Source: Pisolithus tinctorius
Taxonomy: Eukaryota; Basidiomycota; Agaricomycetes; Boletales; Pisolithaceae
DNA length: 64,000 nucleotides
Assembly: GCA_024663395.1 (NCBI GenBank)
Contig: JANFAH010000009.1
Location: 1,612,001 to 1,676,000 of the forward strand
Direction of reading: 5' to 3'
A model generated the notes under the pieces. The model was not told where the DNA came from. It saw only the letters and a program-made list of their open reading frames with translations, and did not search any database. A program made the position numbers and the translations under genes. This document shows, one piece after another, positions 55,741-64,000 of the stretch (its first letter is position 1; the number at the start of each line of letters is the position of its first letter).

Positions 55741-56969
55741 CAGCGCGCTCTGGGTGTGGAGAAAAATGGAGCTGAAATAGAATATTTAGTTCAGCTTGCT
55801 ACAATTGCAACTGGTAGAGAAATGATTACTTGAAGGTACTCCCGAACGTCTTTAATCCCATCCCAAGGGGGAAGTTCACCTGTCTCGATGGAAGCAATTA
55901 GGATCTCCCACTCTTCTTCCATATACCGTATCATATCGACTGCGGACGTAGAAAAGAGCATAGATATCGTTTCAACCTTGCTATTTGCGAGTGCAAAGAG
56001 TGTGTGCGTAAGCAAGAATGTCCGGTAGTCGCGGACGAAGCCAACGGCGATCGGTGAAATGGCCCACTCCGCTGGTGAGCGACGATTTTAATGTAAACAG
56101 CAAAATTTGAGCCTGGAGTGGCGAGACGTACTTGCTAATTTAATATTCAAGTGATCATTTTCTACTTCCAAACCATGCCGCATACGGATCGCTCCAGACG
56201 ACCCAATACCGGCGGGGACTGTTCTAACGGTGTCTCCATCGCGATTTTGGATTTTCACCAACTGACGGTAGTGGAGGGAAAAGGTCCAGAAGGTTTCTCC
56301 TCCATCGCCAAAAGCATAGGGCGTTGAGCCCTGATGCTGATACTTGCAGAAAATCTTTGGCTTTGGACTCGAGGTCGAACTCGTGATCGCTATGTTATGA
56401 GGCAAACCGGGCGAGAACATATCTCGAACATCGTCCTCCTGGCAATTTTCTGCAAGGAACTGAGCTGCGAATGGCTCGTAAGCGTTGTAGGTCGTTAATG
56501 GAATTTTGGTGCGATAGGTTTCCAGGAGGATATCATCCGAAATGCCACCATAATCCTCCCTCGTAAAATTGCGTATCGCACTGTGAAATGCCGCAAAGAC
56601 AGGACATTCGGAAAAACAGCGAGTGTCTCTGTTCTTCTTGATAAGAGCTACCAGTGTAGCCTCCACGCGATTCCTGAGTACACTGGCAAGATCTGGGGAC
56701 AAGACATGGACGGGCTGGGGAACCTGCGAGGGTGACATTGTGGACAAGCAGTTCGCCTGAAACCGACATACTGGCTTTAAGTACAACTACACACATGCGC
56801 TGGCAATGGCACCGCGCAACCCCCGATGCCGGACGAATGAAACATGATCTTGTAGTACCACCCTACCAACAGAATTAGTCAACAAGTTTGAGATTGACTA
56901 TATCTAGCCCTCTACGCTCACAATGAGCTCAGGTGACCTCGCCAAGTATGGAAGTACTTACATACCTCC

Positions 56970-57322
56970 ATGAGCGCTTCCAGTCAGCAGGGGGAAGAAA
57001 GGCGGACCGTGTCCTTATCAAACCTAACAGCTCACGATCATGAGATATCGAATCTCCCTAAAACGTCATATGAGGTCGTTGACAGCCCTTCAGCTTCGAG
57101 TTCCATTGCGACTGATGCGGGATTCTTGCTGAAGAGAAACCATACGCAGTCGCCTTCAGGACTGCAGAAGCTCAATGTGGCAATACTCTGTTCACGAATG
57201 CTAACTGTGAGCCAGTAGCGAAAAGAAAAGAAAAAACCTCATCAAAGCCACGAGAAATTCCTGCTCCCAAGTTTGATCCTAATCAGCCACGTGAGCACTC
57301 GTCGTTCGGGATTGAATATTAA
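56970..57322 (+). CDS. Possible small gene of unknown function, two exons
   Basis: The ATG at 56970 gives MSASSQQGEERRTVSLSNLT and EISNLPKTSYEVVDSPSASS. A second frame has AEEKPYAVAFRTAEAQCGNT and KPREIPAPKFDPNQPREHSS, stop at 57320-57322. An intron between about 57070 and 57130 would be needed to join them, but I could not settle the splice sites. No family is recognised; the polar, charged composition could be a small regulatory protein or chance. Confidence 0.28.
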
Positions 57323-58227
57323 CCATTCCCTGCCAGCAGTTAAATATGACCAACATCGTGTCTGTCAGGCACCTTCACCGGACCTGAACCGAACCCTAGA
57401 ACTTCGATCTGCGTTGCTTATAGTCCGCAAACCCATTCAAAATCTGGGCGGGTTTGGGACCCCGTCAAAGGCGGCGTCGATACCACGGGGATGGGGTATA
57501 TTGTTACCAGAATACTACGTCGGGTTCGTTCCGCTGATCGACGAGGGTGGATTTGCGGAGGTGCATACCGACAGGTATATTCTTTAAAGACAAAGCTATT
57601 AATGAGGTCCAAAGATGTCGCTCTTGCCGAACATGTAATGAACTGGTGTGGGGCATCGGAGGACTGGCTAATGCAATGGACCGAGCGCCCCATAATTGCG
57701 GGACCCAGGTTTCGATCTTCGGCGTGGGACACGACCTCAGGGAGTATTATTAGCCTGCCATGACGTGGATGATCAATGACTTGTAGATCTGACCCCAACA
57801 CCCTGTGGAGTTCCGAGCTGATCAAATGTTGAGAATTTTATATAAAAAAAGATGGACAACGCATGGCTCAAGCCCTAGGAATTTCCTTAATGGAAGAATG
57901 CCGCCGGCAGGCGGGCTGGAGGAGAACGGGAGCAGTCGGCTGATTGCTTCCCGCGCCCGAATCAGTCGCAGTCCAGCAAATTCGGGGGCATGGATTACAT
58001 TCAGTGGCTTGCAATAGGCATCGATATGAGTACAAATGAACGAAATGTGTGCAGCTGAGTCGCCCGCCCTTTACTTTCTCCCTCGCACGCCCTCCGCTGG
58101 CCACCACATTTGCAGTGGCTGTGTGCACAGCCACTTGAAATACTTTATAGGTGCCCTGCTGAGTCAGCTCTCTGAAGCTTGAGGTCGATGCCATTTTTGC
58201 ATGTGATATTCATTGACCTGACCAGCG
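57323..58227. other. About 0.9 kb, no supported gene
   Basis: Several frames overlap at 57490-57760 (for example CRTCNELVWGIGGLANAMDR), but they do not join into a model and match no family. A TATAAAAAA stretch at 57841 is not clearly a promoter. The last 200 bp are the likely promoter of the Pex24-type gene. Confidence 0.4.
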
Positions 58228-60424
58228 ATGTCCACGTTCGAATACGTGGACATACCTGCAGAGGCCATCCGGCTGGCACCGTCCTCGCAGGGAGAACATT
58301 CTGTGAGACCAGCACCCAAGATACCCACTACGTTCCCAGACCCGTCATCTGCGTCTGGCTTTTTCTCATGGCATTCGTATGTCGACAGCTCATCGCCGGA
58401 GAACGATGCTACTCCGTTGGGCCTATCCAAAACTTCCCTCTCAATCATCCCACAGATACTTCTATCGACGTCCGTTCCGACCGCTTCTACGTCCGCCGCG
58501 ACTAGTGCCCCCTCCAACACAGGTCTATCGTTGTTCACCACTAGTCCAAGGTCAGGACAAACTTCACAAAAGCTCCTAAGTGCACGCGACCCACTTTCTC
58601 TTCCCATCATGACAAACAATTTCCGCCGGTTCGTGGCAAAGGTGGGACCGGTATTTTGGTTGCAGGATAGAATAGAAGAAATCATCCTATGGAAAAGGGG
58701 CTGGAAAAGAACTGCCGTCTGGTTAGCTGTTTATGGTTTCATATGTGAGCGTGTGTCCAGTCGTGACCTTGCTCTCGATCGATCATCACCTAGGCTACTA
58801 CCCCAAGTTTATACTGCTCTTGCCCCATGTATTGCTATTGGGCATCATGCTGGCTTATTACCCTGCGCCGGGGTCACCACCTATCCCGTTAAACATCAGT
58901 GAAGGAACGGTCGATTGGCAAGCCAATATACAAGCGATACAAAACCTCATGGGAGCTTTGTAAGTAGTTGCCGGAGTGTGACGTCTTGGTACCCACCTTA
59001 CTGTCACCCAATTACTGACTATTTACCTATCCTTGTTCAGTTCCGATGCCCATGACGCAGTCCTTCCTCTTCTCCCTTTACTCGGCCCCGCAAAACCGCG
59101 ACCTTCCACTTCTACTCATTCTACTTCTACTTCTACACCGCCGTCTAAGTCCGCGCCAAAGTTCGCCTCCTCGGCCACGTCCTCTCTTTCTGCCCAGCAG
59201 AAGTTAGGTTTATCATCGACGCCAACAACGCAACGTCCAGAAACCGAACCAGCCGCTACACTTAACTCGAGTTTGGAACAGAAAATTAATGGTGCTCAAG
59301 TACAGTCGACAGTGCAAATATCTTCATATCCGCCCCATCCCACATTGATGCTCACTCTCACTTCCTTCCTCATCCTCCTTCCAGTGGTGATGGCTGACAT
59401 TCTCCCAATGAGACTCCTGTTCTTTTTCCTGGGTGTCGGGCCAGTGTGTGCCCTGCATCCAAACGTACGGAATGCCCTCACTGGTGCATGGGTTGCACGC
59501 CACGCGGTACTGTCTTCCAACGTCTTGTTCTCGGTATCCATTCCTTTCCCTACGTTACCTCGACCTCACCTGCCTTTGTATTTTCGTTACGGTGGCAATC
59601 GAAGATCGCCCACTCATCAAAAGAGGTACTTGCACTTCCAGGTCACTCGGAAGAATGTCCGTGCAGCGCTGCGCCGTTTCGTAGATAACGACAGACTATT
59701 AGATCAGGTATGGCCGGCGCCGATGTGCACCGTAGAGCTGTGGGAGAACGAGCGGTGGGAACCAACAACCGGCGCAGCCCCAAGCGGAGGTAGACGAGCG
59801 TCGCTTCTTGGTGGATCCGGAGCCAGTGCCCTTTCAAGCTCAAGCAGTGGTGGTGAGGGCGAAATTGAATCTGGGGGTGTGAAGTCCAAGTCCTCTATAC
59901 TGCCTGTGGGTTCATGGAGCAAGACACATCTTCGACAGAGTGAACGTGCCCCATGGACGAGGGGTCGGGACGGGTGGAGTGGGGTCGGTGGGGAGATCAG
60001 GTACGTCTCGTTGATACAGGTTTCCCCGATCCATGGGTCGCCACCCGTGGACCTTTCCCTGTGCTCCGTAGTGTGAAGTGAGCTGATGTTGTGGTACCCC
60101 AGCAGCAACCTCACGTTTTCCCTTTCACCTGGTTGGGCATTCGTCGAGACGGAAAGCTGGAGAGCCGATTTGGAGGGCTGCTGGGTCCTCGAGGGCCAAC
60201 ATCTAAGCAACGAACATTCGAATGTTGAGGCGGACCGTGTGTGTGCAGACGAAGGTGGGCGCACCCGACTTTGTACAGCGCTCTTCACTGACTCGTGGTA
60301 CCTAGATGGTTGGGTATATACTAATGATACTTGGTCTAATCCTCGCCCAGACCCTTGTCCAGCAGAAGGATGGGTCACGCGACGGCGACGTTGGATTCGG
60401 AGGGTGTATTGGAAGGGCTTGTGA
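58228..60424 (+). CDS. Pex24/Pex30-type peroxin with dysferlin (DysF) domain, 4 exons
   Basis: Exons: 58228-58744, 58794-58959, 59041-60000 and 60103-60424, with GT-AG introns that keep frame. Exon 1 starts MSTFEYVDIPAEAIRLAP and ends with VFWLQDRIEEIILWKRGWKR and WLAVYGFI. Exon 2 continues with two membrane segments (YYPKFILLLPHVLLLGIMLA). Exon 3 has another membrane hairpin (LMLTLTSFLILLPVVMADIL, RLLFFFLGVGPVCAL), a DysF N-terminal part and a Ser/Gly-rich insert (59760-59900). Exon 4 has the DysF C-terminal part (SPGWAFVETESWRADLEGCW, GWVYTNDTWSNPRPDP, RRRRWIRRVYW). Relatives act in ER-peroxisome contact and control of peroxisome number. The stop at 60422 could instead be a splice donor (GTGAGT). 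Confidence 0.82.
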
Positions 60425-61328
60425 GTATTTGCCGTGGTATGTGCATACGAGTGGCGTACAGCTGGTGTATATACTGGCAAGCTCGTAACTCGCGACGCCA
60501 ATCTCCAAACGCGGATAACTCCAGATGCATCCCAGACCGACGGTGATCTTTCTGTAGGCGTCTCTGTTCCGCACGTCATCCACCCGACGGTGGTGAAGGA
60601 ACATAATTAAGCAAATCTTACCGGCTTCCTGATTCATGTTTGACGGAAGCCCATTTCGGTGGCTTTCTCCATCACACGTCACCGCTTGCGTAATATTGCT
60701 GAGGCAAGCCGGCGGGAATATATGGCCAGACGCACGCGTCTTCTTGCTAACAATCATGCCGAGGACTAATCATCAAGCACCCCGTTCTCACCGGAGCATC
60801 ATCCTGCCGGGGGGTTATCCGGTGAACTGTAGGTGGAGAAAAACCATGAGTGTGGGACTCACTGCAACAACGTTGGGTATGTTTTGTTCCTCGGATCTGA
60901 GAGATTATTATGTTACGCTGTGTGCACGCTTCTCGATTGCATTGACGAGAAACCCCCATCAGCGGGTTACAACCTATGTTGACTTTCTCGCAGCTACATA
61001 GATAGGAGAGCGGTGATCATTACGTAATACGAGTTCGATGCGTCATCGAAGCCGACGCGCCGCATACTACACTTGACTACATGCTGCTTACAAGCGCGCC
61101 GACTCCGAGTTCCCATCCTACGTCGACTAGCATTCCCTTAGTAATTCGACATTCAATATTCAGGTGCGTTGCTTTTACAGTGTCATGAGGTGACGACCAT
61201 GGGCGACCTGCGATGTGGTTCCGAACGTAAATATGCCGGTGTGTACTGGCGCGGTTCTCCACCATACGGCACTCCCCCCTCCCTTCTCTCTGCGAGCACC
61301 CGAACTCCTGCTAGGTTGACAATCGGCA
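60425..61328. other. About 0.9 kb intergenic, no supported gene
   Basis: A 121-codon plus frame (60636-61001) has no recognisable motif. The sequence upstream of 61329 is likely the promoter of the SDR remnant; no clear TATA box was seen. Confidence 0.5.
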
Positions 61329-62312
61329 ATGTCATCTGCTCCGAAAGTCTGGTTCAGTGCGTCCGCCCCATTCGTTCGATTTCGTTATTGACTCAAGGTA
61401 TCGTCAGTCACTGGTAGTTCGTCGGGTTTTGGCTTGGCCGTTACCGAATTAGCTCTTCAAAGAGGCGACAAAGTCGTCGCCACTCTGCGGAAACCCATCG
61501 TTTTGGCAGAATTAACATCAAAGTACCCAGACACGCTTTTATTACTCAAACTAGACGTTACACAGTCAGAGGAAGTCAAATCGACCTTCGCGACTGCCCG
61601 CGAGAGAAACGAACTTTTGGGGGGCATCATACGTCTGTAGAGAAGCTGTCAGGTTTTTCCGTGAAGAGAATCAACCTGTCGGTGGCAGATTGATACAGGT
61701 CTCGTCAGTGTCTGGTATTGCATCGAGCCCGGGCTCGGCATGGTATTGTGCATCGTATGTAGCGTGAATATTCTCTCCAAGGCAGATGGCTAACCCTCAC
61801 TGTAGGAAATTCGGTGGGTTACGTGCCCTCTATTTAGGCGTTGGAACTTGACATAGAGCAACCAATAGCTATCGAAGCATTGGCGGAAGCCCTCGCAGCT
61901 GAAGTCTCTCCAAGCTGGAATATCAAGGTACTTGCTTTGCACTTGCTTTGGAAACGTGTCATCGAGCATGCCTGACCCCGGTTTACAGGTGACCATTGTA
62001 GAACCTGGACCGTTCCGTACCAACTGTCCGACCACGAATATGGTCACTGAGCCCATCCATCCGGCGTATAACGATCCTGTGCTACCTTCGATGCAGCTCC
62101 GAAATGTGATGTCGAACACAGATACAGCATTTACGGGGGATCCAACCAAGCTTGCGGAAGCTATCTACAAACTAGTTTATTTGGAAGATCCTCCTTTGAG
62201 ACTGCCCCTCCACAACATTGCTGTGGAAACTCTCAGGGCAAAGGGTCGCCATTTAATCGATATCACAGATACATGGGCCTCTTGGTCTGACGATATGTAT
62301 GTGAAGGAGTGA
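61329..62312 (+). pseudogene. Short-chain dehydrogenase/reductase lacking its central NNAG region
   Basis: Exon 1 (61329-61356, MSSAPKVWF) splices to exon 2 (61408) to give the cofactor motif TGSSSGFGLAVTELALQRGD. After DVTQSEEVKSTFATARE the frame meets a stop (61638-61640). The next recognisable block is REAVRFFREENQPVGGRLIQ in another frame, so about 50 residues including the NNAG motif are missing. Later parts look normal: VSSVSGIASSPGSAWYCAS, introns at about 61756-61806 and 61815-61869, FAIEALAEALAAEVSPSWNI, and VTIVEPGPFRTNCPTTNMVT to the end at 62312. Catalytic Ser and YxxxK (YCASK) remain. SDRs use NAD(P)H to interconvert carbonyls and alcohols; this copy is probably inactive. Confidence 0.7.
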
Positions 62313-63414
62313 GAGAGGTTGCAGACATCACTAATTTGGAGCTTGGCACCGCAAAGTGCGAAGTGTTCAGTTCATGCCTTAGAGCTATGTTCCATACGAT
62401 GGTGTCAGGTTCCCCTCCTACAGAGGCTGAAATCGACTTTGAGCCATGACACTCCCCTGCAATGCATATTCCATCTCCGAAGTTTACGAGGCCCTCCATC
62501 TTTGAGTTGAGCTGGTCAAAGAGGAACTGCGAGATATTGATCACTCCGATAACGAGACTACACCATCGGTGGCCAGAGGTGGCGACCACACTGAGTGATG
62601 CACTAAGTGTTGCAGCATTCCGGACGAAATGGTCTCGACGTCCAGAAGACATTAGCGATTTCTGTTTACATGAACAGACAGCGTCTCGATGCTGCACCAG
62701 GGAAGGATGATGATGCTACTGTAGTCCAAAACGCCGGAGTGTCGAGAATTACGTCTCTACACCTGGGAGACTCCCTCTCAGGATCATCCTGTAGTACATA
62801 TCTGTGCCAGCAAAGTAAGCGCCAGCATCCAGAAAAAGAACTCAAGACTCGGAGGAAGATTGATCGATAAGCGTAGGCCACTTCCGGACACTTCCAAATG
62901 GTTGCATCTTGCTCAAGTCTAGGTTGCTAGTGACTGCATGCTGGCTCCGGGTTCCACCATACATTGACGTTTCCAACGTCCCTGCATTGCTTTTACGGCG
63001 TCACTCACAGAACGACCCCGGTCAAATCTGCCTTTGCGTCTATCCCTACTCTCAGCCTTTGCCTCCAAGCATTCTTACCCTTCTCGTTCAAATGTACGTC
63101 TCTATACATTTCTACCCAATCTCTCAAATACTTAGCTAGCTCTGCGCTTCATCCCTCTCCGATCTATTGACTCTACTTCTCCTGAAAACAAAGAAAACTC
63201 CGAAAAAAAAGGAATCTGTCTGTGAACAAGTAAGCTCCCTGGTCCGCTTAGATCGATCATTGCTCTTGCTGACCTTTGGCTGCTTTCTTTCTATTCTTTG
63301 CTGCCCTCCTATTAACAGTGTCGTCCCCTGCTTGAGCTTTAAGCACGACGACAACAAGTCTCCTATTCCCCCTGCCTAGTTGCAGAGTCTGTCACCGTTA
63401 CTCTCGGAAACCTC
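62313..63414. other. About 1.1 kb intergenic, promoter of the next gene
   Basis: The largest frames (62462-62710 on plus, 62263-62697 on minus) lack family motifs and overlap each other. From about 63000 the plus strand is rich in C and T, which fits a fungal core promoter and 5' UTR for the gene at 63415. Confidence 0.45.
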
Positions 63415-64000
63415 ATGCACTCGGAGGACAGCAGCGAGGTGATGGCTACGGCCGATGGTGGTCGCCTAACCGACAACTACGCCAATGCCTGGAGTGACTT
63501 CTACCCCAGCCGCGCTGGCTGTGTCTATAAGTCTGGGCCTGCTTGGGAAGTCCGCAACGGCCCCGAGGCGCAGGGGATCGTCCGTCAGGCTCGTGCCGTC
63601 TACCGCCCCGACATCGCGCCCAAGTGGGTCTCCATCCTCCAGAAGATTATCACATATCTCGACTCTGTGGGCGTGGACTTCACGTGCATCAATCCCTTTG
63701 GCTGGGCCAACGAAGGCGAGGAGGAGCCCTTCTGTCCTTTCCTCCTCTCCGTCGGTGTAATGCCCTGCTCGCTTGCCTACGGTGTCGCCGTTGCTGCTGC
63801 CGCCGGTGTTAAGAAGATTCTCGCCGCATCTGGCCTCGCCGAGGTTGAGGTTGCCTTTGTCGAGATGGTCGTGAAGCGTTCCGCCGGCGGGCCCAGGCTG
63901 CTCCCGCTGGACCCCGTCCTCGACGCCGTCCCCGAGTATCGCAAGCATTTCAGCTCCGCGCTCGGCCTCCCCATCGCGCCGCTGGGCACGCCCTACTATG
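63415..64000 (+). CDS. Conserved basidiomycete protein of unknown function (N-terminal 195 residues, runs off the window)
   Basis: The frame is open from the ATG at 63415 (MHSEDSSEVMATADGGRLTD) to the window end. Blocks: NYANAWSDFYPSRAGCVYKS, GPEAQGIVRQARAVYRPDIA, WVSILQKIITYLDSVGVDFT, INPFGWANEGEEEPFCPFLL, GLAEVEVAFVEMVVKRSAGG, ALGLPIAPLGTPYY. I recall mushroom hypothetical proteins with this start (SDFYPSRAG, GPLGTPYYEGTGALY-like continuation) but no assigned function. Codon use is strongly C/G-ending, as in a well expressed host gene. It is intron-free so far. The minus-strand frame over the same bases is a shadow. Confidence 0.7.
   Translation, partial: MHSEDSSEVMATADGGRLTDNYANAWSDFYPSRAGCVYKSGPAWEVRNGPEAQGIVRQARAVYRPDIAPKWVSILQKIITYLDSVGVDFTCINPFGWANEGEEEPFCPFLLSVGVMPCSLAYGVAVAAAAGVKKILAASGLAEVEVAFVEMVVKRSAGGPRLLPLDPVLDAVPEYRKHFSSALGLPIAPLGTPYY

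Larger units (their letters stand above)
48032..56738 (-). pseudogene. GH3-domain protein, disrupted by a full-length LINE in exon 3
   Basis: Exon 1 (56738-56132): MSPSQVPQPVHVLSPDLASV, RCFSECPVFAAFHSAIRNFT, TYNAYEPFAAQFLAEN. Exon 2 (56071-55830): SPIAVGFVRDYRTFLLTHTL and DMIRYMEEEWEILIASIETG, typical GH3 blocks. Exon 3 starts at 55771 (LHFSPHPERAAELRVVGKA) and is cut by the LINE between 55751 and 49102-49114. Further exons follow: 48935-48756 (RFYLGPDVQLRNLGIATSEA), from 48703 (EVGKHYEIVCTTRDGLWRYR), 48514-48340 and the last to 48032 (IPTIRVLKPGTFGEYRQW). GH3 enzymes adenylate carboxylic acids and join them to amino acids in plants; the role in fungi is unclear. Apart from the LINE no stop was seen, so the disruption looks recent. 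Confidence 0.82.

Noticed and set aside
59704..60579. 291-codon minus-strand ORF
   Set aside because: Antisense to the Pex24/DysF exons, which have conserved motifs and frame-keeping introns.
62462..62710. 82-codon plus-strand ORF downstream of the SDR
   Set aside because: An upstream in-frame stop, no motif and overlap with an equally long minus-strand frame make a gene unlikely.
63466..63948. 160-codon minus-strand ORF near the right end
   Set aside because: Antisense shadow of the strongly codon-biased plus-strand gene starting at 63415.
1..64000. tRNA and rRNA genes
   Set aside because: No cloverleaf with A and B boxes or rRNA core sequence was recognised by eye; the only tRNA-like sequence is the copia primer site.

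Overview
The window looks like a chromosome segment of an Agaricomycete (mushroom-forming basidiomycete). The evidence is the short GT-AG introns of about 50-70 bp and the gene set: a DUF6533-like membrane protein, two G-domain GTPases of the kind expanded in mushrooms, a GH3-domain protein, a Pex24/dysferlin-domain peroxin and an ICMT-like methyltransferase. The transposons are also typical (Ty3, Ty1/copia, Helitron, PIF/Harbinger, APE-type LINE). No species can be named from the sequence alone.

The window has two halves. Positions 1 to about 35.8 kb are almost entirely transposable elements and are mostly poor in CpG. In order they are: a Harbinger-type end with a split Myb/SANT gene (1-2.6 kb); a Ty3 gag interrupted by a 2-kb LTR (3.1-6.65 kb); fragments of a second LTR family (6.7-7.54 kb); a decayed chromodomain Ty3 element on the minus strand (7.6-13.7 kb); a second copy of the 2-kb LTR (13.74-15.7 kb); and a decayed Helitron on the minus strand (about 15.7-30.2 kb). 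The Helitron was split by a 10-kb Ty1/copia element (16832-26862, TSD GCAGT). The 5' LTR of that copia element was itself hit by a 701-bp TA-flanked inverted-repeat element and by a 1-kb insertion. The half closes with LTR fragments and a 5'-truncated LINE (30900-33518).

Positions 35.8-64 kb are CpG-rich and hold host genes: DUF6533-like (-), ICMT-like (+), GTPase A (-), GTPase B (+), GH3 (-), Pex24/DysF (+), a damaged short-chain dehydrogenase (+) and the start of a conserved basidiomycete protein (+). One full-length LINE (49115-55738) with intact ORF1 and ORF2 sits inside a GH3 exon, flanked by a 12-bp target duplication.

The two most unusual observations concern retroelements. First, the copia element carries about 2 kb of extra coding sequence between its 5' LTR and gag (a multi-pass membrane ORF plus a roughly 480-residue unknown ORF); the last stop lies one base before the gag ATG. 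Second, the two LINE copies share a 3'-UTR hairpin in which three G-C pairs are replaced by A-T pairs, and the CpG-poor copy has swapped CGN arginine codons for AGA/AGG. This suggests a LINE lineage that adapted to CpG loss rather than one that simply decayed.
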